A DNA stretch of 37,745 nucleotides from Acidobacteriaceae bacterium (GTDB taxonomy: Bacteria > Acidobacteriota > Terriglobia > Terriglobales > Acidobacteriaceae), in assembly GCA_027307045.1 (NCBI GenBank), contig DAHUXR010000042.1, positions 1-37,745 on the forward strand. Reading direction: 5' to 3'. Positions 1 through 7,663 of this stretch are shown in pieces. Positions within the stretch are counted from its first letter, which is position 1, and each line of letters starts with the position of its first letter. The translations under genes were made by a program, and so were the position numbers. The notes under the pieces were generated by a model that worked only from the letters and a program-made list of their open reading frames with translations, did no database searches and was not told the origin of the DNA.

Positions 1-2
1 AG

Positions 3-359
3 CAGCAATCCCCCAGCCAGCGGCTGGAAGGCGTGAGCTGGACTACCCGCCTTCCCGAGCCGGATCCCAAAGTGATGGGCGCTTTGATGCACACGGTGCG
101 TTTTGATAGCAATGTGGACGTGCGGCTGGCTGCCCTGGATGCGGTGAGCCGCTATGATGACCGTCCTGAAGTGCGCCGCGAATTAGTGGACGTGCTGCAA
201 ACCACGCAGTCTCCCATGGTACAGATGGCATTGATTGATTTGCTTGTAGACCTGCATGACAAAAGCGCAGTGCCGCAGTTCAGAAAATTTCAGCAAGACC
301 CGAATATCAATCCCACGGTAAAAAAGCGCGTGGATTGGGGAATCCAGCAGTTGAACTAG
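3..359 (+). CDS. HEAT-repeat protein, C-terminal part (5' end outside window)
   Basis: The reading frame is open to the first bases of the window, so the gene starts upstream; the GTG at 33 is an internal codon. About 118 residues are visible. They form two to three helical HEAT-like units (pattern DPKVMGALMHTV, then NVDVRLAALDAV, then SPMVQMALIDLLVDL) ending in KKRVDWGIQQLN. In Acidobacteriota this type of C-terminus usually follows an N-terminal zinc-finger (zf-HC2) anti-sigma region, with an ECF sigma factor gene upstream. That part is family knowledge and is not visible here. The next gene starts 57 bp downstream on the same strand, so an operon with the DUF4097 genes is likely. Confidence 0.75.
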   Translation, partial: QQSPSQRLEGVSWTTRLPEPDPKVMGALMHTVRFDSNVDVRLAALDAVSRYDDRPEVRRELVDVLQTTQSPMVQMALIDLLVDLHDKSAVPQFRKFQQDPNINPTVKKRVDWGIQQLN

Positions 360-415
360 CTTTTGTCCCAAGAGTTGCGAGGGATCGCTATTTCTGAAAA
401 GAACTGGAGGGAACC

Positions 416-1330
416 GTGATTCAACAAAAGTTTCGTGCATTCATTCTGATGTGTTCCGTGGGTTTGGTGTTCTTGCCCACATTCGCCGGCCCGCTTCATG
501 CAGTCGGCGATGACGATGATTCGGATTCAAGCATGCGGTTGCAGGAGAAAGAAACGATTCGCAAGACATTCAATCTCACCGCCGCCCACAAGATCCTGGA
601 GATCGACAACATCTTTGGCTCAATCGAAGTCACAGGCGGCCAGGGAGATCAGGTTCAACTGGTGGTCAATAAGACGATCTCCGCAGAGTCCAAAGACCGC
701 ATGGAAGCCGCCAAAAAAGAAGTGACGCTCGACATCACCGATCAGCCGGATTTCCTAAAGCTTTACGTGAACGGCCCCTTCCGCTGCAAGTGTGAGAACG
801 GCAATGATGGATGCACGAACTGGCATGGTGATCGCGGTTACAAGGTGAAGATGGATTTCCAGCTTCAGGTGCCGCGGAACATTGAAGTCAAGCTCAAGAC
901 CGTCAACTCAGGCCACGTGAGCGTACAGGATGTGACCGGCGACTTTTCCGTCCACAACGTGAATGGCGGCATTGATATGAAGAGTATCGCCGGCTCAGGA
1001 GTGGCTAAAACCGTCAACGGTCCTGTGACGGTTTCATTCCGCGAAAACCCGCGCGAAAAATCTGACTTCGCCACCATCAACGGCAACGTGGAGCTGTATT
1101 TTGTACGTGGGCTGGCCGGCGATTTCCGCTTTAAGACGATGAACGGCGCGGTGTATAGCGATTTTGAAATGACTTCACTGCCGGCCCAGCCTGTGAGCAG
1201 CGAGCGGCACGGCACAAAGTTTGTGTTCAGGTCAGACCGATTTACCGGAGGCCGCGTAGGCCCCGGCGGCCCGGAAATCAAAGCGGAAAATTTAAATGGC
1301 GACATACGCGTTCTGGAACGCCATGAGTAA
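416..1330 (+). CDS. Exported DUF4097 family beta-repeat protein (first of a pair)
   Basis: The gene encodes 304 residues from a GTG start with a good ribosome binding site (CTGGAGGG, about 5 bp upstream). Residues 1-30 form a signal peptide (hydrophobic stretch FILMCSVGLVFLPTFAG). An acidic linker (DDDDSDSS) follows, then a repetitive beta-strand region with recurring NG turns (VNGGIDMKSI, TVNGPVTV, TINGNVELYF, TMNGAVYSDF). This is the DUF4097 'putative adhesin' fold, a right-handed beta structure of unknown biochemical function. A three-cysteine cluster (FRCKCENGNDGC) sits before the repeats. It lies between the HEAT-repeat gene and a second DUF4097 gene, which fits a sigma/anti-sigma-linked envelope locus. 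The molecular role is unknown. Confidence 0.8.
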   Translation: MIQQKFRAFILMCSVGLVFLPTFAGPLHAVGDDDDSDSSMRLQEKETIRKTFNLTAAHKILEIDNIFGSIEVTGGQGDQVQLVVNKTISAESKDRMEAAKKEVTLDITDQPDFLKLYVNGPFRCKCENGNDGCTNWHGDRGYKVKMDFQLQVPRNIEVKLKTVNSGHVSVQDVTGDFSVHNVNGGIDMKSIAGSGVAKTVNGPVTVSFRENPREKSDFATINGNVELYFVRGLAGDFRFKTMNGAVYSDFEMTSLPAQPVSSERHGTKFVFRSDRFTGGRVGPGGPEIKAENLNGDIRVLERHE

Positions 1331-1349
1331 ACCAAGGAAAACTACACAT

Positions 1350-2195
1350 ATGAACTATTATTTTAAGTTTCATAGATACATTATTTCGATTGCAGCAGCA
1401 GCGTTGCTTACATTAGCGCAGCCCCTGTGCGCGCAGTCCGACAATAAAGTCACCGTCCCACTTACTGATCCTTCGCGTCCGGTGACGCTACGCGCTCACC
1501 TGGTGAGTGGCAGCATCACCGTGAAGGGCGCGGACGTAAAAGAGGTGGTGGTGGAAGCACGAGCACGAGGCGATGAGGCCCATACCGGCGGTCGGGCTGA
1601 AGGCATGAAGCGTATTCCCATGACTTCCACTGGCCTGAACATTGAAGCGGAAAACAACAATGTGCGGGTGAGCACAGATTCCTACCAGCGGACCGTGGAT
1701 CTTACAATCACGGTTCCAATCCATACCTCGGTCTCTTTGCATACCGTGAATGACGGCAACATTCTGGTGAGCGGAGTTGACGGCGAATTGGATATCAACG
1801 ATGTGAATGGCGAAGTAGACTTAAAAAATATTGGCGGCAGTGTAGTAGCTCATGCGTTGAACGGCCATGTTGTGGCGACGTTTAATCGCATCGATCCGCA
1901 GAAGCCCATGGCTTTCAGTTCGCTCAATGGCGATATCGACGTGACCTTCCCGGCCGACCTGAAAGCCAATGTAAGCATGCGTACGGACAATGGCGAAGTT
2001 TACAGCGATTTTGATGTGAAAGTGCAACCGACCGCGCCGCAACAGACCGTGGAAGATAATCGCGGCAAAGGCGGGAAATACAAAGTGAAGATCGATAAGA
2101 ATGTCCGCGGGACAATCAATGGCGGCGGCCAGGAAATCCAGTTCAAGAATTTCAACGGCAACATCTACATCAGGAAGGCCGGGGCAAAGCAGTAA
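1350..2195 (+). CDS. Exported DUF4097 family beta-repeat protein (second of a pair)
   Basis: The gene encodes 281 residues from the ATG at 1350. The frame is open back to 1296 inside the previous gene, but only the 1350 start puts a classic signal peptide at the N-terminus (MNYYFKFHRYIISIAAAALL, cleavage after LCAQ), and AAGGAA lies upstream. The mature part repeats NG-containing strands (VNDGNILVSGVDG, DINDVNGEVDLKNIGG, ALNGHVVATF, SLNGDIDVTF), as in its upstream neighbour, so the two are probably an old tandem duplication. The gap between the genes is 19 bp, indicating co-transcription. It lacks the cysteine cluster of the first copy. It is likely periplasmic or surface exposed; no enzymatic motif is visible. 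Confidence 0.8.
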   Translation: MNYYFKFHRYIISIAAAALLTLAQPLCAQSDNKVTVPLTDPSRPVTLRAHLVSGSITVKGADVKEVVVEARARGDEAHTGGRAEGMKRIPMTSTGLNIEAENNNVRVSTDSYQRTVDLTITVPIHTSVSLHTVNDGNILVSGVDGELDINDVNGEVDLKNIGGSVVAHALNGHVVATFNRIDPQKPMAFSSLNGDIDVTFPADLKANVSMRTDNGEVYSDFDVKVQPTAPQQTVEDNRGKGGKYKVKIDKNVRGTINGGGQEIQFKNFNGNIYIRKAGAKQ

Positions 2196-2216
2196 AACAA
2201 TCTGAGCATGTCCGTG

Positions 2217-2251
2217 ATCCGGTTATAACTTTGGCGGAGTTGTAACCGGAT
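2217..2251. promoter_or_regulatory. 13-bp stem-loop / palindrome before the toxin-antitoxin pair
   Basis: ATCCGGTTATAAC (2217-2229) pairs fully with GTTGTAACCGGAT (2239-2251), allowing one U-G wobble, around a 9-nt loop. No T-run follows, so a classic terminator is unlikely. It lies 22 bp after the DUF4097 stop and 26 bp before the DUF433 ATG. A terminator-like hairpin for the upstream genes or an operator for the downstream pair are both possible. Confidence 0.5.
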
Positions 2252-2276
2252 TCATCTTTAGCATAGGATAACTGCC

Positions 2277-2490
2277 ATGGCTAGCCGGATTGTTACCGTC
2301 TCTCCGGAGATACTCGGGGGAACCCCCAGTGTTCGCAGGGACGCGTGTTCCGGTGCAAGCCTTCATCGAATATATAAAGGCGGGAGAGTCCATCGAAGCC
2401 TTTTTGGAGGGCTTTCCTTCAGTAACCAGGGAACAGTTGCTCGAGTTTTTGGATGAAGCTAAGGACCTTGTCGTCGCGAGTGTTCACTGA
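2277..2490 (+). pseudogene. DUF433 family antitoxin-like gene with an apparent +1 frameshift
   Basis: The ATG at 2277 opens with the hallmark DUF433 N-terminus (SRIVTVSPEILGGTP). The second half of the motif (PVFAGTRVPVQAFIEYIKAG) lies in the next frame and runs on to the stop at 2490. The switch falls at a run of five C (2323-2327); removing one C joins the halves into an uninterrupted family-typical motif, GGTPVFAGTRVPV. As read, only a shorter product from the TTG at 2290 would be made, with a non-homologous first 11 residues. DUF433 proteins are small helix-turn-helix-like proteins commonly paired with DUF5615 toxins, as here. A base-calling or assembly error, a true mutation and slippage are all possible. 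Confidence 0.75.
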
Positions 2491-2492
2491 CA

Positions 2493-2822
2493 GTGAAAAT
2501 CCTGTTTGATGAGTGTGTTGATCAACGTTTTCGTAGGGACCTTGTTGGCCACGATGTTGCGACTGTTCAGGAATCTGGGTGGGCAGGCAAGAAAAATGGT
2601 GAGATCCTGGCCTTAGCGGCGAAGACCTACCAGGTCTTCATCACTGTTGACCGCAATCTTTATTTTCAGCAGAATTTCTCAGATTTCAATATTGCGGTGC
2701 TTGTGTTGGTAGCGAGCACAAACAGGCCCGCCGACTTAAAACCGTTGGCTAAGGAAGTATCGTCGGAGTTTCCACTGTTGAAACCTGGGCAAGTTCCGCT
2801 AATTCCCAAGAAGTCGAGCTGA
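2493..2822 (+). CDS. DUF5615 family PIN-like toxin
   Basis: The gene encodes 109 residues from a GTG start, 2 bp after the stop of the DUF433 gene, so the two are translationally linked. It opens with the family signature MKILFDECVDQRFRRDL (acidic residues D6, E7, D10), continues with GHDVATVQESGWAGKKNGEI, and has a second acidic motif FITVDRN in the middle. This matches the PIN-like nuclease fold of DUF5615 (Mut7-C/VapC-like), in which the clustered acids would bind a metal and cut RNA. Cleavage activity is inferred from the fold. If the preceding frameshift is real, the toxin would lack a normal partner, which raises the question of whether it is active. Confidence 0.8.
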   Translation: MKILFDECVDQRFRRDLVGHDVATVQESGWAGKKNGEILALAAKTYQVFITVDRNLYFQQNFSDFNIAVLVLVASTNRPADLKPLAKEVSSEFPLLKPGQVPLIPKKSS

Positions 2823-2825
2823 AAT

Positions 2826-4298
2826 CTATTTCTTCTTTGTCTTCACCATCGCATCCAGCACTGACTCATCCACCTTTTCAGCTTTAAGCTGCGTCCGTCG
2901 CTCTGGCGTCAATTCAAAATTTACGCCGTGCTGCCTGATGCGGACCATCAATTGCGATGAGCTCACGCGGTTTCCAATCATCAGTTCAATATCCTCAAAG
3001 CTCAGCGCATCAGATTCTTTGCGCTCGGCCTGGAGCCGTTTGGCTGTGGCCTCAACTTCACGCATCACGCGCATAAAGTTTCCGCCTAAAATTTTGAGGA
3101 TCTGCTCGCGCGTATAGCCGCGCTGATATAAAGCCTGCGTGATCTTGGGTAAATCCGCCACGGAATCAATGCCTTCAGGCAGGGAAGTAACGCCATCAAA
3201 ATCCGATCCCAGTCCCACGTGGTCTATCCCCGCCACTTTGGCGACGTGATCTATGTGATCGATTAACGACTTCAGCGGCGGACGCGGAAGTTGCGCTGCC
3301 CACCTCTTCTCGATGCCCGCGGTTTCATCGTACGTTACCGGACTTCCATCAGGATGCGGATGGGCTTTCTTGTAGGCCTCCACTTCGGCATCGCGCTGCT
3401 TGACCTTCTCGGGATCGGAAGACGCTTTGCGGTAATTTTCGTCGATAAATGCAGAATAGAAATTCACCATCACCACGCCGCCATTGTTTGTCATGGCGCG
3501 GAGCATGTCATCGGTCATGTTGCGGGGCTGGTTGGTCAGCTCACGCGATGAAGAATGCGATGCGATCACCGGCGCCTGGCTAACCAGCAGCGCCTGGTAA
3601 TACGTAGCGTCAGAAACGTGAGAAATGTCCACGATCATGCCCAGCCGGTTCATCTCGCGGACCACATCATTGCCAAAGTCCGTCATGCCATTGTGGTGTT
3701 TGACGTTCGGATCCTGAATATCGCCGGAAGAGTCTGCCCATTCATTAGTGTTGGACCATGTGAGAGTCATGTAGCGGACACCGACGCGGTAGAAATCGCG
3801 CAGCAGCCGCATGTCATTTTCAATGGCATGGCCGCCTTCAATACCCATCAGCGCGGCGAATTTATGTTGATCGTGCGCGTGGGCGATATCGTCGGCTGAG
3901 AACGCCATCGTCATTTTGTCAGGATGCCGGGCCGCCTGCTGGTACACGCTGTCAATCAGTTCCATGGCGCGTTGGGCATAATGGCCCTTGAATTCCGGCT
4001 CGACCCAAATGGAGAAAAACTCCGCTCCCAGGTTGCCCTGCTTGATCTTGTCCAGATCGATATGGCCTTCTGTTACAGGCGTGTTTGAGCCCAGGTCGAA
4101 GTTTTCGTCCAGGAAGCGTTGTGGCGTGTCAGCGTGGGTGTCCACGATGAGGGCAGACTGATGAATGGCCAAAACTGGATCAGCCTTAGGCCGCGTTGCA
4201 GGCGCGGCCCTGTCAGGTTTCTTATGTGGAGCTGGATGTTGTGCGAGCGTTAAACCTGAAAGCAGGAAAAAGCATGCCAGCGAATGTTTTAGGATCAT
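2826..4298 (-). CDS. Membrane dipeptidase (peptidase M19) with an extra C-terminal domain
   Basis: This is a 490-residue exported zinc peptidase. A signal peptide (MILKHSLACFFLLSGLTLAQ) is followed by the M19 metal motifs: VDTHADTP near residue 55, the bridging glutamate in MGIEGGHAIEND, and histidines in VDISHVSDATYYQ and VIASHSSSREL, then GLGSDFDGV near 345. M19 enzymes are TIM-barrel dipeptidases that hydrolyse dipeptides, often including D-residues at the C-terminal side. The last 65 or so residues (from LSFEDIELMIGN) are not part of the M19 barrel. Their pattern, a short helical unit ending in FELTPERRTQLKAEKVDESV, resembles small C-terminal units seen in other acidobacterial proteins. 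The start overlaps the upstream gene by 4 bp (ATGA), so the two are co-translated. Confidence 0.9.
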   Translation of the reverse strand: MILKHSLACFFLLSGLTLAQHPAPHKKPDRAAPATRPKADPVLAIHQSALIVDTHADTPQRFLDENFDLGSNTPVTEGHIDLDKIKQGNLGAEFFSIWVEPEFKGHYAQRAMELIDSVYQQAARHPDKMTMAFSADDIAHAHDQHKFAALMGIEGGHAIENDMRLLRDFYRVGVRYMTLTWSNTNEWADSSGDIQDPNVKHHNGMTDFGNDVVREMNRLGMIVDISHVSDATYYQALLVSQAPVIASHSSSRELTNQPRNMTDDMLRAMTNNGGVVMVNFYSAFIDENYRKASSDPEKVKQRDAEVEAYKKAHPHPDGSPVTYDETAGIEKRWAAQLPRPPLKSLIDHIDHVAKVAGIDHVGLGSDFDGVTSLPEGIDSVADLPKITQALYQRGYTREQILKILGGNFMRVMREVEATAKRLQAERKESDALSFEDIELMIGNRVSSSQLMVRIRQHGVNFELTPERRTQLKAEKVDESVLDAMVKTKKK

Positions 4299-4993
4299 TC
4301 TCTGGCAATTTTATCAGCCAGTTGATTCGCTTCACGCCATTCGGTATATCGATCTGAAACCATAACGTGGAAGCAAGCCTGACGGCGCTCTTCCGCGGCT
4401 TCCACCAGTCCCTGATCACGCAGGTTTTTGAGGTATTCTTCAATCCATGCATGCTGGGCGCGCGTCAGTCCGCGCTTGGCCAGATCAACAGTGATGCCGG
4501 CCAGGTGGGAAGAAGCATGTTCGCCCACTTCCGGCGCCGCATTGCCATTGTGGCGGCGGAGCTTCTGCTGCTGTTCCATGGTGCGCACCGCGGAATTTAC
4601 CTGTAGCGGCGTGCGGAATTCTTTGAAGTACGCTTCGCTCATGTCCTGCAGAAACTGATTGCACCAGGGGCGGCAATATTTCTTGTCAGCCTGAAGGGAC
4701 GGGCTCACGTGCAACGCGCGAGTCTCCTGAATCGGCACCAGTTCCTGCGTGCGTTCCAGTTCCAAAAGCTGGTCATTGTCCGCGATGCGCGGAAGCTGCA
4801 GGCGGTCAATTTCTTCATTCTGGCGGACCATGGAATCCATGGACCCTTTTAGAACGGGGTTCCACGCAACGCGACGAATGTGTCCGCGATGGTGACGGGT
4901 GCTGGTATAGCGGCTGGCGGCAGTAGCCGGCACTGTGGCGCCTAGCGCCATCAGGAAAATCGACGAAGTGATTAAAATCTTCTTAGCGCTCAT
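4295..4993 (-). CDS. DUF5715 family exported protein with M15-like peptidase motifs
   Basis: The gene encodes 232 residues from the ATG at 4993, preferred to the upstream ATG at 5026 because AGGA lies in front and a signal peptide follows directly (KKILITSSIFLMALGATVPA). The C-terminal domain holds LQVNSAVRTMEQQQKL, then SSHLAGITVDLAKRGL, and later CFHVMVSD. The order S-x-H-(6)-D followed by a late H matches the zinc ligands of M15 D-alanyl-D-alanine carboxypeptidases (VanY/VanX/DacB type). I therefore predict a periplasmic D,D- or L,D-carboxypeptidase; this is inference from the motif. The gene overlaps the M19 dipeptidase by 4 bp, suggesting joint processing of peptidoglycan peptides. The N-terminal 100 residues are charged and not assignable. 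Confidence 0.7.
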   Translation of the reverse strand: MSAKKILITSSIFLMALGATVPATAASRYTSTRHHRGHIRRVAWNPVLKGSMDSMVRQNEEIDRLQLPRIADNDQLLELERTQELVPIQETRALHVSPSLQADKKYCRPWCNQFLQDMSEAYFKEFRTPLQVNSAVRTMEQQQKLRRHNGNAAPEVGEHASSHLAGITVDLAKRGLTRAQHAWIEEYLKNLRDQGLVEAAEERRQACFHVMVSDRYTEWREANQLADKIARE

Positions 4994-5743
4994 CGGGTCC
5001 TGTTTCGGTGCAGATGTCAGACACATACAACATCGGCATTAGATGACAAAGTTTAAACCAGAGCTGCCGCATCTGTACCCAGCTATTTACCTGAATTTTC
5101 ATAAATTTACGGAACCCTTGGCCATTTGCATGCAGAGACTTTGGTAATCAACAGTTTAGGGTGTCTGACAAAATTTGCTAGTTTCCAACCCTGTTCGCCT
5201 AAATTTTTTTCGACCGATGATCGTTCCCTCCCAATAGCCCAAATTGCGTCTCTCTTTGAGACAAAAACGCGCATTTTACCGACCGATCCTATCTGTCGCC
5301 CCACGGGGAACCGCATGCTTGTTGATGAATTTGCGCATGCCCTTAGCGCCCATTCCGGATGCGGAAATAGATCATCGAAACGATGGCGCTCAGCACCGAC
5401 GCAAATACTTCCAGCCGATAAGCGTAAGCTGGTCCGACACAGGTCGCCAGATTTGCAGGCGGGCTTGACCATGTCAGCCATCAAGCGCGACCGCGCGTTA
5501 AGGATTTTGGAAGCACCATTGAAGGCCACGGCGGAATTTAGGACCGCATGGACTCGATCTGCTTCTCCGCGCCTCTTTATCTTTCATCTCGCGCGATGGA
5601 TATTTGCATCTCCGCGTTCCATCTGGTTTCATTGATGACGAGCTCTCTGCGCCAAGGTGAAACGATGTGTTATTCTCCGGCACTATCCTGATGATCGATG
5701 TCCGGCACATTCCAAGTCTCGCCACAGAAAGGCTGCTACGACC
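4994..5743. other. Intergenic stretch without a recognisable gene
   Basis: About 750 bp separate the DUF5715 gene (minus) from the next gene (plus). Open frames exist on both strands (5126-5635 plus, 5107-5529 minus), but their translations are low-complexity R/S/P mixtures without family features, and they overlap each other. The part nearest 4994 presumably holds the promoter of the DUF5715-M19 pair. The stretch around 5560-5650, with repeated TCTCCGCG and CTCGCGCG, looks like decayed repeat DNA. I see no tRNA, ncRNA or terminator here. Confidence 0.5.
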
Positions 5744-6514
5744 ATGACGCTTAGATTCCCGATTTTGCTTTTGCTGGCCATTCCAGGACCGGTGGCCCTG
5801 GCCATGCAAGCGGCTCCGGCTTTGCACCTGCACACAATCCGCGTAAATCCTGAAGCACAGGCGGCGCAGAACCAGGCTGTGGATGCCCGCAAGCGTCTCT
5901 TGCTTGTCAATGAAAACGTGCAGCAGGCAATTGCAAAAGCGGAGACGGACAAAAGCCCGGCGGCCCAGGCAGATGCTGCCAAGGCACAGCAGCAGGTTGC
6001 CTCCGCGCAAAATGCCGCTGACGATGCACAGAAAAAGGCAAGTTCAGTGCAGTCACAACCTGTGACGGACCAGGACTGGAAGCAGATACAAAGTGTATTG
6101 CAGACTTACAAAAACCGTTATGAGAGCAGCATGAACCATTACGGCGCCCTTGCCACAACGCTGCTTCTGGCCGGCATACTACTGGCCGCGGCTTCTGCTA
6201 TTGCCGGATTCATGCGCAAAAGCATCGCTGCCGGTATCGTCTCTATTATTGTTACATGTGTGGTCGGGGTTCCCAAGGTCATTCCGATCAACCAGCGCGC
6301 TGACTATTACCGTGCCCTGTTCGGTCAGAGCTCCACCCTGCTTGTTCGAGCACAATTGCGGCTGCATCCCACCACCACCGACTATAACGAATTTGTAGAT
6401 GATATTAACGTGCTCTCTGATTATGAGACGAATAAATTTCCATCCGGCGGAGATGTGGCGGCAAACACAGAGAGCCTGATCAAAGACATTGCAGCAACAT
6501 CAGTCACGCAATAA
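5744..6514 (+). CDS. Unknown membrane protein with coiled coil and two membrane segments
   Basis: The gene encodes 256 residues from the ATG at 5744 (AAAGG about 11 bp upstream). The frame is open further back to a GTG at 5657, but that extension is rich in R/H/C and precedes a proper signal peptide (MTLRFPILLLLAIPGPVALA). Residues 30-110 are Ala/Gln/Lys-rich and predicted coiled coil (AKAQQQVASAQNAADDAQKK). Two membrane helices follow at about 132-152 (ALATTLLLAGILLAAASAIA) and 157-175 (GIVSIIVTCVVGV), and the C-terminal 80 residues are polar. I do not recognise a family. It converges on sdhB with 20 bp between the stops and appears to be a single-gene unit. Confidence 0.65.
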   Translation: MTLRFPILLLLAIPGPVALAMQAAPALHLHTIRVNPEAQAAQNQAVDARKRLLLVNENVQQAIAKAETDKSPAAQADAAKAQQQVASAQNAADDAQKKASSVQSQPVTDQDWKQIQSVLQTYKNRYESSMNHYGALATTLLLAGILLAAASAIAGFMRKSIAAGIVSIIVTCVVGVPKVIPINQRADYYRALFGQSSTLLVRAQLRLHPTTTDYNEFVDDINVLSDYETNKFPSGGDVAANTESLIKDIAATSVTQ

Positions 6515-6534
6515 TAAATTCGTTATTTTGACAG

Positions 6535-7293
6535 TTAGCCGCGGAAGAAATCTTTAATCGCTTGCTTCATGACCTCGCGGCCCGTGTCCGCGATGGCCTT
6601 GGTGAGCGGAATGTCCTTGGGGCAGACCTCAACGCAGTTCTGGGCAAAACCGCACTCCTGAATGCCACCGTCACCCATTAATGCCTGCAGGCGCTCATGC
6701 TTCAGGGCTTTACCCGTGGGATGTTGGTTGAAGAGCCGGACTTGCGCGATGGTCGCCGCGCCAACAAAGCCCGTGCTCTCGTTAAACTGCGGACAAGCTT
6801 CCATACAGCAGCAGCAGGAGATGCAGCGCGAGACCGGGTAAGCCTCTTCCTGCTCGGTAGGAGAGATACGCAGACCTGCCCCGAGATCATAGGTGCCATC
6901 AATCGGTACCCAGGCTTTGACGGCTTTCAGGTTCTCAAAGATCACGCTGCGGTCAACGGCTAGATCGCGGACGACAGGAAACTTGCTGAAGGGCTCCAAG
7001 CGGATCGGCTGCTCCAGTTTATCAACCAGCGCGGAGCATGCCATGCGGGCCCTGCCATTGATCAGCATGGCGCAGGAGCCACAGACCTCTTCCAGGCAAT
7101 TGGAATCGTAAGTGATGGGAGTTGTTGTCTTGCCGTCGCGCGTCACGGGATTGGCGGCGATTTCCATCATGGCCGAAATCACGTTCATTCCCGGCTTCCA
7201 GGTGAGATCGAATTCCTCCCAGCGCGGGCTGGATTTGGGATTCTCCTGGCGTTTGATCTTGAGAATGACGGTCTTTGTGCCGGATGGGGCCAT
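6535..7293 (-). CDS. sdhB: Succinate dehydrogenase / fumarate reductase iron-sulfur subunit
   Basis: The gene encodes 252 residues from the ATG at 7293, which overlaps the stop of the small ORF upstream by one base (TAATG). It is the electron-transfer subunit of respiratory complex II. The [2Fe-2S] cysteines are C66, C71, C74 and C86 (CLEEVCGSCAML, then RMAC). The ligands of the [4Fe-4S] and [3Fe-4S] centres lie in SRCISCCCCMEACPQ and in CGFAQNCVEVCPKDIPLTK. The run of four cysteines in a row is longer than the usual CxxCxxC. Length and motif order are normal. It is the last gene of the sdh operon. Confidence 0.95.
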   Translation of the reverse strand: MAPSGTKTVILKIKRQENPKSSPRWEEFDLTWKPGMNVISAMMEIAANPVTRDGKTTTPITYDSNCLEEVCGSCAMLINGRARMACSALVDKLEQPIRLEPFSKFPVVRDLAVDRSVIFENLKAVKAWVPIDGTYDLGAGLRISPTEQEEAYPVSRCISCCCCMEACPQFNESTGFVGAATIAQVRLFNQHPTGKALKHERLQALMGDGGIQECGFAQNCVEVCPKDIPLTKAIADTGREVMKQAIKDFFRG

Positions 7294-7490
7294 TATTGTT
7301 TTGTCTCCCGTAACGAAATAAGCTTCAACGTGGTCATCAGGGCATTCAGGAACGTGATTCCCGCAAACGCGCCTAAGACCCAATCATGGCGCGCAAATGC
7401 CTGCCAGACCAGAATGCAGCCGATTACAAAGAACAGAATCGCGGCGTTCTTGTAAAACTTCGGCGATGTGCCTTTCTGTTGCTGATCCAT
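7293..7490 (-). CDS. Small two-helix membrane protein inside the sdh operon
   Basis: The gene encodes 65 residues from the ATG at 7490. A longer frame reaches back to 7517, but MDQQQKGTSPKFYKN is the natural hydrophilic start. Two hydrophobic segments follow: AAILFFVIGCILVWQAF and VLGAFAGITFLNALMTTL. Its stop overlaps the sdhB start by one base, so translation of the two is coupled. The complex already has a full-size cytochrome b subunit (sdhC), so this is not a canonical anchor. It might be an accessory subunit or assembly factor of complex II (inference from position only). No family is recognised. Confidence 0.7.
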   Translation of the reverse strand: MDQQQKGTSPKFYKNAAILFFVIGCILVWQAFARHDWVLGAFAGITFLNALMTTLKLISLRETKQ

Positions 7491-7506
7491 TACAAAACCC
7501 TTAACC

Positions 7507-7602
7507 ACAAAGGACACGAAGTATCACAAAGGTTTTGGCTTTTAGTGATTTCATATTTATTGTGGCTATTTTTTAAACTTCGTGTTCCTTTGTGTCCTTT
7601 GT
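7507..7602. repeat. Inverted intergenic repeat (ACAAAGGACACGAAG type)
   Basis: ACAAAGGACACGAAG (7507-7521) is mirrored by CTTCGTGTTCCTTTG and the following TGTCCTTTGT (7578-7602). It sits in the 173-bp gap between sdhA and the small membrane ORF, so the sdh mRNA could fold into a long stem here. The 'ACAAAGGACAC' unit also recurs tandemly within the right arm. It is a dispersed, non-coding palindromic repeat. Confidence 0.65.
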
Positions 7603-7663
7603 CATCTAGGGCCTTCGGCCCGCGCAAGCTCGTGAAAATCGGTTTTTCGACCTTGTGTTTAAC

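Noticed and set aside
5107-5635. Overlapping open frames on both strands in the 5-kb gap
   Set aside because: The translations are unstructured and unlike any family, with no ribosome binding sites. I treat the region as non-coding.
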